Part shown: positions 45,661 through 57,700 of the stretch, piece by piece
Numbering within the stretch: the stretch's first letter is position 1
Layout of the letters: every line of letters begins with the position of its first letter
Assembly (NCBI RefSeq): GCF_040939455.1
Contig: NC_134136.1
Span: forward strand, 100,490,014-100,554,013
Origin: Microcebus murinus
Taxonomy: Eukaryota > Chordata > Mammalia > Primates > Cheirogaleidae
Length of the DNA: 64,000 nucleotides
Direction: 5' to 3'
The notes under the pieces: model-generated
The model's database searches: none
What the model saw: only the letters and a program-made list of their open reading frames with translations
Told to the model about the DNA's origin: nothing
Made by a program: the position numbers and the translations under genes

Positions 45661-48600
45661 TTACTTCATTTGAATGACAAGCATTTTAAGAAATATCTTT
45701 AAACTGTACTGGCCTTGCATTTTCTTGGACAGTTGTTTTGGAAAAATAAATTATTTTGTATTTTTCTAATAATGTAAACTAGCAAGGTCTGCTGCATTCT
45801 ATTCCCATCCCAGATACCAGCCATGATCCTCCTTCATTTCCAGTCTGCTCATACTGGATCTAGTAAGACTTTTTCAGCACAGACAGGAATTAGTTTCATT
45901 AAATGTCAATTTCATTCTCCTTCTGGTCTCTGGCTGATCTCCTTCTGCCTCTGTCTCTTGGATAATCCCAGATTTTTCCAACCCCACTGGGTTTCTAATG
46001 CCTTAGAGAAGCCAAGTCCCACATCTCAGCCAGAAAGAAGACTGGATTATGTCCTATGCCCCAAAGTTTTGCCAATCTTTTCCAGGAACTAAGCCTATTA
46101 TAGTTCATCTTTGGTTTATAATAGACTGTTCACACTTTCTAGGGGACATCATAAAGGCCTAATTCTCAAGAAGGGGTTTACCTGACCCTCTCTCTCCAAC
46201 CTCAGTCCTAGTCCCTCAGACCAGCTCCCTTAGCCATTGATGCATGTATGGAATTGGTATGCATTGGCACATGCTTCCTAAAACTATTTATGGATTTAAC
46301 TCCTTTATAAGCAGCCTGTCTTTCCATTTGCAGCTCTTTGCCTAATTCATACCCTATACTAGTCAGGAATCTTATATATTCCACTTAACAGACATCAAAT
46401 TCAAACTGACTTGAAAATAAGGAGGGGATTTATTGACTTACATTTGTCTAAAATTCCAGAGAATTCAGTTTTTACCCTCTTTTTATCTTTTGTCATTACT
46501 TTTCTTTGTGTCTCCTTTGTTTTCAGGCCAGATTTATCCATTTGGTAGCTGATCATTGACACTCAACCCAGAAGCACTATTATGATAGACTAATGGCTGA
46601 GCAAACATTTTTATTTTGTAATAACTTTGGCAAAAATCTAAGGTAACACTCATTGGCCTGGCTTGAGTCTCATGTAAATCTTGAATTAATCACAGAAGCA
46701 GAAGTTTTTGATGCCAGTCCTACCATTAGATAGAAGGGTGGGTCATACTCATCAGAACTACCTGGGCTTGAACAGAGAATGAAACTTCCCGACCCCAAAA
46801 CTGGAATACTGTATTCTCACTAGAATAAAGGGGAAATGGATACCAATCAGGCAAAAACATTAACTCCTACTACTACTGTCAAGATATAGTTGCTGTCTCA
46901 ATACTTGATGGATAATTTAAATTCTTCTGGTAGTCTTCACTTTCCTGTATTATTGTAACTACCCTTTATTAACAGTCAGAGCATACACTAATTCACATCA
47001 AATATTACCTGTTTTGCTAATTGGGACAATAACAGGTAACGATTTTTTTGGAGTACTTTTTATGTGCCAGACTGTGAATAAAGGGTTATCCTTAGGCCTG
47101 GACTGATGCAGACCTTACAGAGAATGACCTTGAGCTCCACAGCATGGTTTCCTTGGAAACAGTAAAAATAAAAGATAAATGTGACGTCTGCCTCATTTGT
47201 TGTGTGAAACTGTGCCTGTGTTGATGGAACTTTGCCTTGGCATGCAGGACTCTGGCTTATGTGACTAGAGCAGTATAAATGATTAATAAGGGATAGGCTT
47301 GTGGCTTCTATATGTCAAGGTGACCCACAGATACCTTTATTCTCATGTCCTGGAAGGGTGACTAGGCAAAAGAATCTGTGTACCTGGACAGATGCCAGGC
47401 CTGCCAATGAGATGCTGATGATCTCTACCTGTTTTATCTCCTGCCTTGAATTGTTTTTTAAAACTAAGTAAATGTAGCATAAGATTGAAGCCTATTTTTG
47501 CCTTATGAGTTTTGTTGCCATCTCAACCCCCTAACTATAGCTGTGCTATAGCATAAACACTCTCCCAAGAGTTTACATACAACATCTTATTTATTCTTTA
47601 TGGAGAAGTCTATTAATTGGGTATTATTTAAAGATAAGCAAGCTGAAACTTAAAAGGTTGCATAATTTACTCATGGTTATTCAGGCAAATGTAGAAGAAC
47701 CAGGATCAAAGCAAGCCAGTCCAACCCAAGACTCTGTACCCTCAGCCAATAATCTATGGTGGCATGTCTGTCCCAGATCACATTTAACCTCTTTTATAAT
47801 AATGACCTCAATGGCATTACAAAGTTTTTCCCACTCTAAGAAAAAAGGATGTTGTCTGCTCCTTAGGTATTAATTTTACTAATTTAGATGATAACACATG
47901 GGAAATGTTAAAAAGGTATTTTCTTATTGACTTTTTGATAGAAGCGTACAGCCTGTTTGCCTTATAATCTGATGATGCATGTTTGTTTGTGTCAAATTTT
48001 GTAAAGTTAACTGTATTTCTCCCTCCTGCAGCATTAAAAAAAAGTTTGTTCTTTTCTCTTTAACATCTTTCCTATGAATTTTTTTTTCTTGTTTCTTGAC
48101 TGAGATTTCCACCCACATAGGATTAGCTAAAATCCTTTGTTAGGTGCTTTTCTTACTACCTATGAAAGCATTGTGTTCTCCCTCTTCCTAATTAGAAACC
48201 ATCCATCTGGAAGTTTTAAAGTTTGGATATCGTAATGATGGAAGCTTTACTTTTTTTTTTAGTATATCTTTGCTGATATAGGTTATTCGTTATTTTGGGC
48301 ACGACTATTTGAAAAGCAAGCAGTGGAAGTAACATTTGTCCTATTAAAATAGTTCCTTTACTTAATATTCAAATTATATTTAATTACTTCTAACTATAAA
48401 TTGTAATTAAGGTAAAACAGACATTTTGTTATAATTTTAAAATTTATAAAGATGAAATCAGATTTGCCAAATTTCAAGGACCTGAATGGAAGTGCCAGGG
48501 TAAAGAAAAAAAAATGCCTTATTCAACTTAGGTTTATGGGGAGTAAACCACACCTGATTATTTCCCTCAGAACTTTATTGGCTGAGTTAATCTGAATCAG

Positions 48601-49691
48601 AGTCCATCTAAGTCTGTCAGTCTTAAAGCTAAAAGAAGTAGCAAAGGTCATGTGTATTTCACTAAAAGTTTCTATGTTATATTAAAATTATCCCAAATAA
48701 AATCATAAAATTCATTGGATCAAATTTATCTTTTTGGATTTCAAGATGATCCATTGGGAAAGTTGTCATGGATTGTGTTTGAAAGGTAGAAAAGCAGCAA
48801 GTGAAGTGGTTTGGGATTTGGGGATTTTAGTTTATGTGATACTATTTATTATTCACAAATATTTATTGAGTGGCTATAGGTACTCAATTATAGGAAAGCA
48901 GTGACAACAGAAAAGAAGAAAAAACAGACCAAATAAAAGGATCAAATGGGAAATAGCTAGCCCTGTTTTTGCATTACAATGAGCACTGCAAAATATGAAT
49001 TTATTAAAATGCATAGAAAAACATAGAAACTCACCTATTTCCAGATATAAGGAAAACACAATGATCAGGCCTTTTTTATGTAATTGGCAAGACACAGCCT
49101 GTATTCGGTCTTCTCTGGGCTGCCTGTCTTTGCTAATCCAAAGGATGTTAAACCACAACAGAGAAATTGTGAATTTATCTGTTTCCAGATAAATTATAGC
49201 TAGAATATGGGTTCAAGAAGCAATTAATTACTTGAAATATTGATGATAAAATTTAGAAATACTATCAATATGCTTAGATTTTATTTGGACTTCAATAAAA
49301 ACAGTTACACTATAAAGGGTGCTTTTGATTTTTATCATAAAACATTTATCAATGAATTATTAGTACCAAGGAATTATTCTTTTTCTTATAAGCTGCTACT
49401 ACAGTGCAGAATTGATCCAAGGGACATATTTTTCTGATAAATACATTATTTGTTCATGTAGTATTAGATTTAAAAATGCTTCCAAAGGTTTTCCTTTTTT
49501 CTATTATTATTTAATAGTCAATTACATTGCTTTGGGAATATATTTCTTAAAAGGATAGTGATATTCAGAATCTAATTTGTGTATGTGAGAATTCACACTC
49601 CCAACAGGGCAAAAAGGTAAAACATTTGTGTAGATATAAGTCATTACTGTCATATAACTATACTAGGTACTATAACAAGAGAATTCTATAT
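45661..49691. other. No gene recognised; several GC-richer unassigned patches
   Basis: 45770-46340 is GC-richer and contains an 89-codon plus frame at 45823-46092 with no domain I know. 46380-46760 has the look of an old interspersed repeat (GGAGGGGATTTATTGACTTA, then AATCACAGAAGCAGAAG) but I cannot name it. 47170-47450 is also GC-richer. 48845-48910 resembles an L2 scrap (AATATTTATTGAGTGGC). Nothing supports a functional gene. Confidence 0.5.
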
Positions 49692-49862
49692 ACAGACTCT
49701 GTAGCCAGCCTGCCTGGGTTCAAATTCCAGTGCTGTAACTAGTTGTGTGATATTAGGCAAATTACTTAATTTCACATGACGTTTTTCTCATCTATAAAAT
49801 GGAGATAAAAATAGTACCCGCCTCATAACACTGTTTTAAGCAGTCAACAAATGTTAGCATTA
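49692..49862 (+). mobile_element. MIR SINE fragment
   Basis: CAGCCTGCCTGGGTTCAAAT, TTGTGTGATATTAGGCAAAT, CTCATCTATAAAATGGAGAT and AGTACCCGCCTCATAACACT in MIR order, sense strand. Confidence 0.9.
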
Positions 49863-50762
49863 TAGAATATTGTAATATTTTCTTTTAGTTCTATATTTTT
49901 CCAAGTGAACCCTTAAAATTCAATAAATCAAATAAGAAAAGGTTTATTTCTCATCAGATTAGATATCCTATCTGTCATAGATGTCATATCACACTGTTTT
50001 TGCTCTTTTGTTTTTAAGGTAAAATAATTTGTCTGACTCTATTTTGAATTAGAATAATATAAAAGCATCATATTCATATTCCTGAATTTTCAAGCCTCTG
50101 TTTACATTGACTGTATTTTATTAATTTATGTAGTCATTCATTCAAAAGATTGTTCAGTGAAATGTTCTGGAGTCTTACTACCTGATAGAGGAGAGAAAAT
50201 TATGTAAATAACCACTGATTTTGCAGATGGTAAACAGTAAAGCTATGATTCATGTATTAGCAGCAGCATTTGGTAAATATTAATTCATTCTAAAATTTAG
50301 AAACTCTTATTTCTTCATGACAGATTAGAGATTTCATAATTCATTTCAGAACTGAAGGTTTTATTCTCATATCAAGATACTGAAATCAATTTTACATAAG
50401 GGTTAGGTTTTAATGTCAATGTACACAATATCATTTGAAATCAAAATTACCTTTGATTATTCCTAGTATTGTGGGGATTGACTTTGTGTGGACATCTCAT
50501 CTCAAAGATAGCTTTTCCTCTAGCTCTTCCTTTAGAAGAGCTCTCTTTCTTTAGTTCAGCAACAGATTAAGTAGTTGGCTTATATTTAAAAGTCACACAG
50601 TATGAAAATGTATATTTTTTAAAAGTAGAATCACACTCATAACAGCAAGAAGCTTACACAAATAGAAGAATCAGAGATAAGGTGGATTAAAGGAAGAGAT
50701 TTATAACTCCTACTGCACTCTTATTTTGTGGCATATTTGGTTGAATGGAATAACTACAGAAT
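49863..50762. other. No gene or repeat recognised
   Basis: AT-rich DNA between a MIR and a lemur L1. No domain, RNA gene or repeat seen. Confidence 0.6.
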
Positions 50763-50778
50763 CACCAGCACTATTTTA

Positions 50779-51970
50779 TTTTATTATTTTATTTTATTTC
50801 AGCATATTATGGGGGTACAAATGTTTAGTTATGTGTGTTGCTTTTCACCCCCCTTCCTCCCCCCAAAGTCAGAGCTTCAAGCATGTCCATCCCCTAGATG
50901 GTGCACATCACACTCATTATGTATGTACATACCCATCCCCTCCTCCCCCCTCCCATCTGCCTGACGCCCGATAAATGTTATTCCTATATGTCCACTTAGG
51001 TGTTGATCAGTGAAACCAATTTGCTGGCGAGTACATGTGGTGCTTATTTTTCCATTCTTGGGATACTTCACTTAGTAGGATGGGTTCCAGCTCTATCCAG
51101 GAAAGTATAAGAGGTGCTATATCACTATTCTTTCTTATAGCTGAATAGTACTCCAAGGTATACATGTACCACATTTTCTTAATCCACTCATGTATTGATG
51201 GGCACTTCGGTTGTTTCCACATCTTTGCAATTGTGAATTGCACTGCTATAAACATTTGAGGGCAGATGTCTTTTTTATAGAGTGTCTTTTGTTCTTTTGG
51301 GTAGATGTCCAGTAATGGGATTGCTGGATCAAATGGTAGATCTGCTTGTATCTCTTTAAGGTATCTCCATATTGCTTTCCATAGAGGTTGCACTAGTTTG
51401 CAGTCCCACCAGCAGTGTATGAGTGTTTCCTATCTCTCCGTATCCACATCAACATTTATTGTTTTGGGAAAAAACATTTATTGTTTTTCATAAAGGCCAT
51501 TCTCACTGTAGATAAGTGATATCTCATTATGTTTTGATTTGCATTTCCCTGATAATTAAAGATGTTGACCATTTTTTCATATATTTGTTGGCCATTATTC
51601 TGTCTTGTTTTGAAAAGTTTCTGTTCATGTCCTTTCCCTACTTTTTGATAGTGTTGTTTGATTTTTTTCTTACTGATTTTTCCTGAGTTCTAAATAGAGT
51701 CTAGTTATCAGCCCTTTATCGGATGTGTAATTTGTGAAAATTTTCTCCCATTCTGTAGGTTGTCTGTTTTCTCTCATGACAGTTTCTTTGGCTGTGCAGA
51801 AGCTTTTTAATTTAATCATGTCCCATTTATTTGTTTTTGTTGTTGCTGTCATTGCCTTTGGGGTCTTCTTCATAAATTCTTTGTTTAGGCCAATGTCTAG
51901 AAGAGTATTTCTAATGTTTACCTCTATAATTCCAATAGTTTCACACCTTAGGTTTAAGTCTGTTATCCAG
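50779..51970 (-). mobile_element. Lemur-type L1, 5'-truncated, minus strand, with perfect 16-bp target-site duplication
   Basis: CACCAGCACTATTTTA is repeated exactly at 50763-50778 and 51971-51986, fixing the element. Inside are the reversed (ATTTT)n tail, C-rich 3' UTR (50845-50965), the ORF2 C-terminus and sequence up to GTCTGTTATCCAG. It belongs to the younger lemur subtype (TTTGCTGG form). ORF2 is interrupted near 51480, where an AAAACATTTATTGTTTTT duplication occurs. Confidence 0.95.
51007..51393 (-). pseudogene. L1 ORF2p C-terminal fragment, 128 codons
   Basis: The last part of the L1 ORF2 protein in one frame: [20 protein letters not shown], then [20 protein letters not shown] and the end KNKHHMYSPANWFH. 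Upstream coding (51670-51873, [20 protein letters not shown]) is in a separate frame, so the Cys-rich motif between them is broken by a small duplication near 51450-51490. ORF2p normally supplies endonuclease and reverse transcriptase; this fragment has neither. Confidence 0.85.
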
Positions 51971-51986
51971 CACCAGCACTATTTTA

Positions 51987-52453
51987 ATTATTTTTGTTTC
52001 TCTCATTCCTACATTCTCCCCAATTGTCCCAAGTGTATGTGTATGTTTTTGTTTATATCTACACATTTGAATTAGTATGAGTTAAATGCACATTCACTGT
52101 GCTCCAACAGTATAACTGAAGGACAAATACAGGTAGCATGGAAGAGATGCATAGCATGCTGAGGGTTCAACTCACTTGTATTGTCTCAATTTTGTAATCT
52201 CTTTACTTTGCTTCATATACACTAAACTCTATTTATTATTAGATGATGTGTTTGGATGGAATGGTAAGCCCTGAAATATAAGTCACTTCTTCCCCTTCAT
52301 CATAGCTCCCTTTTTAGATCTATGACAGGGACAGATGGTAAATGACATAAACCATCCTTATTCAACTATATACTTAGGTATCTCATGTATATGAGATTTA
52401 ATTTGTCTTAGTAATTTCAATTAATCTTTCTAAAATCCCAATAGAGAATGCAT
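51987..52453. other. No gene or repeat recognised
   Basis: AT-rich DNA between two L1 insertions. It includes the right copy of the first L1's duplication (51971-51986) at its edge. Nothing else recognised. Confidence 0.6.
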
Positions 52454-53490
52454 TGTGTAGTTTAATCAAGTCCCATTTATTTATTTTTGTTGTTGCTTCT
52501 GCACAGACAAGGAGACTATCAACACAGCAAATAGACAATCTACAGCATGGGAGAAAATATTCACATGCTATACATCTGATAAAGAGCTAATAACCAGAAT
52601 CTACAAAGAGCTCAAGCAAATCAGCAAGAGAAAAACAAACAGTCCCATTAAAAATTAGGCAAAAGACTTGAACAGAAGCTTTTCAAAAGAAGATACACTA
52701 ATGGCTCATAAACATAAGATAAAAGGTTCAACATCACTGATCATCAGAGAAATGCAAATCAAAACTGCAATGAGATATCACCTCACCCCAGTAAGAATGG
52801 CTTTTATCAAAAAAATTCCAAAACAACAGATGCTGGCATGGATGCAGAGAGAAAGGAACAGTTATATACTGTTGGTGGGACTGCAAACTAGTGCAATATC
52901 TATAGAAAATAGTATGTAAATTCCTCAAAGAACTAAAAGTAGACCTACAATTTGATCCAGCAATCCCACTACTGGGTATTTACGCAAAGGAAAAAAGTCA
53001 TTTAATCAAAAAGATACTTGTGCTTGAATGTTTATTCCAGCACAATTCACAATCACAGAGATGTGGAATCAACCTAAGTGCCCATCATTTCATGAGTGGA
53101 TTAATAAAATGTGGTATATGTATAGCATGGAGTATTACTCAGCCATAAAAAGTGAATTACTACCTTTAGTAACAATCTGGATAAAACTGGAGACCATTCT
53201 AAGTGAAGTATCGCAAGAATGAAAAACAAACACCATATGCACTCTCTGTTAAATCTGAACTAACCAATCAGCACTCGTGTGCACAGATGGAAGTAAAACT
53301 CAACAGAAATCATCCATTTGGTAGTGGGGAGGAGGGATGGGTAAAATCATATGTAATGGGCACAATGTACACTATCTTGGTGATAGGCACACTTATAACT
53401 TTGACTCAAGCTGTACAAAAGTGATCCATGTATCCAAAACATTTGTACCCCCATAATATTCTGAAATAAAAAATAAAAATATTATGGATA
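52454..53490 (+). mobile_element. Lemur-type L1 with short inverted 5' end (twin priming)
   Basis: 52454-52496 is L1 ORF2 in reverse (AATCAAGTCCCATTTATTTA). From 52497 (TTCTGCACAGACAAGGAGAC) the same region and everything downstream runs in sense to the tail TTCTGAAATAAAAAATAAAA. The inverted piece is exactly the segment that lies just upstream in a complete L1. The 3' UTR ends CATTTGTACCCCCATAATAT, the lemur form. Target duplication uncertain; AGAGAAT occurs on both sides. Confidence 0.85.
52668..53222 (+). pseudogene. L1 ORF2p C-terminal fragments
   Basis: Frame 52668-52919 gives [20 protein letters not shown], then a decayed Cys-rich part ([20 protein letters not shown]). Frame 53028-53222 gives [20 protein letters not shown] and ends ILSEVSQE before a stop. 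The two are offset and the intervening motif is lost. Confidence 0.85.
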
Positions 53491-53944
53491 TATTTTTTAA
53501 AAGAGAGAGAATATATTTGAGTAGTCATCCTTCAGCATACTAGCCTTGATTTGTTTTTCTGAGTTACTTAGGGAATGTAAGAAAGAAATGATATAATGTG
53601 ATAATCACAATTTAGGGGGAAAACTACTAAATGTTCTACTAGATTCTTTATTTAGTCAGTTATTGTATATAACAGCTAAAATTTTAAATTAAGTTTGCAA
53701 ATTTAAGTGGTGGGTGTATGGATGTTCCCTGTACCATTCTTTCAACTTTTCTATCAATGTTAAAAATAAAATACTGAGAAGAAAACAAACTCCTTAAAGA
53801 TTAGGCTTTTGAAAATAGGTCTTCTCATATACTTCATACCATAATCATTTATTGTTCACTTGGATATGTGCTATGGAAAAACTTGAATTCAACATGGTAT
53901 CTGTGTTTGAGAATTATATCAGTTATCTATACCTACATAATGCT
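53491..53944. other. No gene or repeat recognised
   Basis: AT-rich, directly after the A-rich tail of the L1 at 52454. Confidence 0.55.
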
Positions 53945-54310
53945 GCATAACCAATTTGTTGGCATGTAACTATAAACATTTATTTACACTAATAGGTATG
54001 CAAGTTGTGGATTGGATGATTTCTCCTGAAATCATCTGAGTAACTTCTTCAAATTGTGAGTTCTTCTGGGTATGGTTCCTTGGGCTCTGTTTTATTCAAC
54101 ATATATTCATTCTGAGACCCAATCTCTTCTTATGGTGATGGCAGAACTGCAAGAGGGTAGACCCTACAGAGCAAGGAGATGTTATGCCTTTGGTTGCATC
54201 ACTTCTGCTAAAACATATTAATTAAAGCAAGTCATATGGTTAAGCCAAAATTTGAGAGGAATGAAAATAAACTCTGCCTCTAGTGAAACTACAAAGTCAC
54301 ATGAGAAAAG
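53945..54310 (+). mobile_element. Old interspersed repeat, family not named
   Basis: GCTGCATAACCAATTTGTTG, ATTTATTTACACTAATAGG, then GTCATATGGTTAAGCCAAAA and AACTCTGCCTCTAGTGAAAC follow the order of a common old mammalian repeat (starts like TGCATAACAAATTACC, ends with a CTCCACCTCT-type stretch and AAAGTCACAT). The same family is seen at 59545-60265. I cannot name the family safely. Confidence 0.6.
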
Positions 54311-55424
54311 GCAAGCTACAGGGAGGAAAGCATTAGAATCACATTTAAATTTCCTCCAAGAGGTTTAGAGTTTAATTCTTGATAAAGCAGACAAAACATT
54401 GTACAGCTGGCAATAAAATAGTCATCTTAAACAGAGTGAAAATGGAATATTCCATTTGTTTAAGGGGTAAATCAATGTTACTGAGTTCTAAACTGTTGTT
54501 TCATTTTCTATATTCAGTAATTCTAACCTTAGATCATTTGAGAACTGCCCAGATTAATCCGTCTTTATTATCAGACTATGTTATAAAAAGGAACAAAAGC
54601 AATTAAAGATATATTTATTAAGGCCTGTTATTATTTTTGAGATTCTTTTATGGACCTATATAGACAGTAGTAATTGATGGCCACTGCCCTTCTCTCAAGG
54701 ATGTCTGGAGGTATTGAAATATAAGGACATTTCAGTGTTGGTATCAACTGTTCATTTAGCAGAAAATTTATGTATCTTAAATTGCAGACTATTTAATTTT
54801 TGAATAATTTTTAGGAACAAACTAAATTTTCCATGTGTTTTAATGAAAGGTTTACATCCATTTAAAATTATACCCCTGTTGTATAGATCAACATTGAAGG
54901 AAATCAACCATAACATTTTATAATTAAGAATAATGCAGGGGTGTAAGATCTTCATTGCTTACAAAACTCTAAAAATCTATTAATTTCTCATTAGCTGCAG
55001 CATAATGACTCAACTCCTTAAATGGAAAGAAAAATAAACTTCTTGAACCAAATTTAGCGATAGAGACCCAGCATGTATTATTAATTTAAAGTGTTTCAGT
55101 GATTTGATTATATTTTATGATATAACCTATTCAGTGGAATGGAAATGTAGAAAATGTTTCATTTAATTCCTAAATGAGGGATAATGAAGGTCATAATATT
55201 TCTACTAAAATGAATAAAGTGCTATTAAGATAAAGTATGTAAATAATTCACAAACTAAAATAAGCCTCTGTATATGTGTATATTTTAGAATGCTTGATGT
55301 CTGGAATGATTGATTGTGTTTGTTGAATTTATATAATTAATTTCACTGCCCCTAAATTATATATGGAGTAACATATTCATATATACTTAAATGCAAATTT
55401 ACATAAGAATTTAAAAACAAAAGG
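54311..55424. other. No gene or repeat recognised
   Basis: AT-rich DNA. A 75-codon frame at 54379-54606 has no recognisable domain. Confidence 0.55.
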
Positions 55425-56125
55425 AATTATAACTGCATACCAATCAGAATACCTCAAACTAAAATACCTGACAATTCCAAGGATTATGGAGGCTGTGGAG
55501 TAACTGGGACCTTCATATCTTGATGGTGGGAGTTTATATTGCTATAACTACTTTGGAAATCTCTTTGGCATTATCTTCTAATAGGAACATGTATACACTC
55601 TATGACACAGAAATTCAACTTCTATGTAATGTGTGCGTACATGCATCAAAAGATATATACAAAAGCATTCATAGCAGTATTTCTATATGTACTCTAAACT
55701 GGAAGCAATGCAAATGCATATCAATTCTAGAAAGAATAAACAAATTATGGAATATTTACACACTTGTACACTACACAATAATGAGAAGGAATAAATTACT
55801 GTTACACACCATATGTGGATGGGCATTAATATAATATTTAGTGAAAGCTAGACAAAGAATACACACTGTACAATTTCATTTATATAAGGTTTAAGATTAA
55901 GCAACACTTGTTGAAGGTGTTAAAAATCAGGATGGTGGTTACTCTTACTGTGGCACTTAGTCTCTGGATGTGGGCAAGAGGGGGATCTCAAAGGTGCTGG
56001 TAATATTCTATTTCTTAATCATGGTAATGGTTATATGGACATGTTTACTTAGTGAAAATTGATCAAGCTATACAATTAAGATTTGTGCTTTTCTACATAT
56101 ATATTATATTTTCATAAAAGATTTA
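55425..56125 (+). mobile_element. Old L1M 3' end
   Basis: Landmarks in order: ATGGTGGGAGTTTATATTGC, CATGTATACACTCTATGACA, AAGCATTCATAGCAGTATTT, TTAATCATGGTAATGGTTAT, and the tail ATATATATTATATTTTCATA. The 104-codon frame 55520-55834 is decayed ORF2 (NWKQCKCISILERINKLWNI), not a host gene. Confidence 0.8.
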
Positions 56126-57340
56126 TTTTTCAAAAATAAGCATGTGTCTGGTTTCTCAATGTGATGATTTCCTGACAACCTATTTTTCACAGTTTCTGAA
56201 ACAGCTGCTTAATGACTCTAACACATTCTTATGACTTCCCATTATTTTTCATTTTTCAAATCATGGAGGAATTATTTTAATTTTTTCAAGTCCCTCAACC
56301 TGTTTACTTACTATTAATTCCTTATGTGGGGATCACACAGGAGACCTTAGAGAATTTATACAGCCTCTCTCTATTCTTGTATCTGCCAAAAGAAACTTTA
56401 TGTTACAAACCTTGATTATAGATTCTTTCTATGACATTTAAAATGATTTCTTTCATAGGAACTTTGCTACCTCCTTTCTGCCCAAAGTAATTTACAGCAA
56501 CCATGGAAATTTTGAAATTAGATTGGAGACCTTCTGTCCCAAACCACATGCTTCTTGTAACAGAGGGAGTTTTGAATAGTGTAAAGTTACTCCTAATCCT
56601 GGCAATAATACTTAAGAATAATAAAAGACTTAATGGGTTGATCTATTAGGTCCATTTTTCAAATCAAAGGTGAGGGTTTTTTTTCCTTGAAAATTCAAGG
56701 TTAGGTCTGTCTCCAGGCATGCATCAAGCAATGAACATGCATTCCTAGGAAAGGAAGGCCTCCTATGGTAAGCACAGGGCATACTCATTCAATTGGAAAG
56801 CCCTTTAACAAAAGAATTGCTTCCTCATGAATAGTATTAAAGCAACCTCCCATTACAAAAGCATGTTAAACTACCTCTTGGGCATTTTGCCAAATCTTTA
56901 AGCTGCATTATAGGCTTTTCGTATAAAATGTGTTTTTCTCTGAAATAACTCAAACCTCTCTCCTCCCTCTCTTTTTTCCTGTCCCTTACAGACACCATCA
57001 AAGTTACCCAACTTCAAACATTCATTTCTTCTATAGCTCTTACCAACTTTTAAACAGGGAGATACTGAGAAGCAAGAAATCTCATGATGGAGCAGAGTTC
57101 CTTTGTGACTAGAAGAGGTGAAACCTGTGTATAATGCAGGAGTTTTGTCAACATTATACTTTCTGTCGTATACTAAATTATAGCCTATAGGATAAAGAAA
57201 ATCCACACAGAGTAAATGATAAACAGCATGACTCAGGCACAAAGTGATTTTAATCGTGAATACAAAGAAATCCATTCAAATATTATTACTGGATTCAATA
57301 CTAAATGACCAGACATGTTGTGCAGGATGATGCATCTGAC
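56126..57340. other. No gene recognised
   Basis: AT-rich. A 125-codon minus frame (56898-57275) shows no domain or splice context that would support a gene. Confidence 0.55.
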
Positions 57341-57700
57341 TGCTAGTTAGTTGTCCACTCTAAATATGTTGTACCTTTCTCCCTGGTCATATAAACTAAC
57401 ACAATTGTTGAGCATATTTCCACCCTCCTTTGTAGCCACATGGGGCTACTCAACTAAATTCTTGCTAATAAAACATAAGCATGAGCAATTTTTGCTTTAT
57501 TTGAATTTTTCCTATTTCCTCTTCCCATAGGCTGAAAGCCAAATGAGGCAGTGAAGAGCAATGACCATGTGGAAGAGGGCTGTCTGCTAGGGAATGATGT
57601 GACACCAACATGGAAAATACCTATACCTCTGAACACCTTGATGGAGCTGAGTCATACCTCCAGCTTAGCTATTGAACTAGCCAGAGAAAGAAACATACTT
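57341..57700. repeat. Possible old interspersed repeat, unnamed
   Basis: TGTAGCCACATGGGGCTACT, AATGACCATGTGGAAGAGGG, CTGTCTGCTAGGGAATGATG and GAACACCTTGATGGAGCTGA look like a repeat I have seen in mammalian genomes, but I cannot name it. The 63-codon frame at 57551-57742 lies in it and shows no protein family. Confidence 0.35.

Noticed and set aside
45823..46092. 89-codon frame as a processed pseudogene or gene
   Set aside because: I recognise no protein family and see no poly(A) tail with target duplication around it.
56898..57275. 125-codon minus-strand frame
   Set aside because: No recognisable domain and no conserved-looking flanks. Probably chance.
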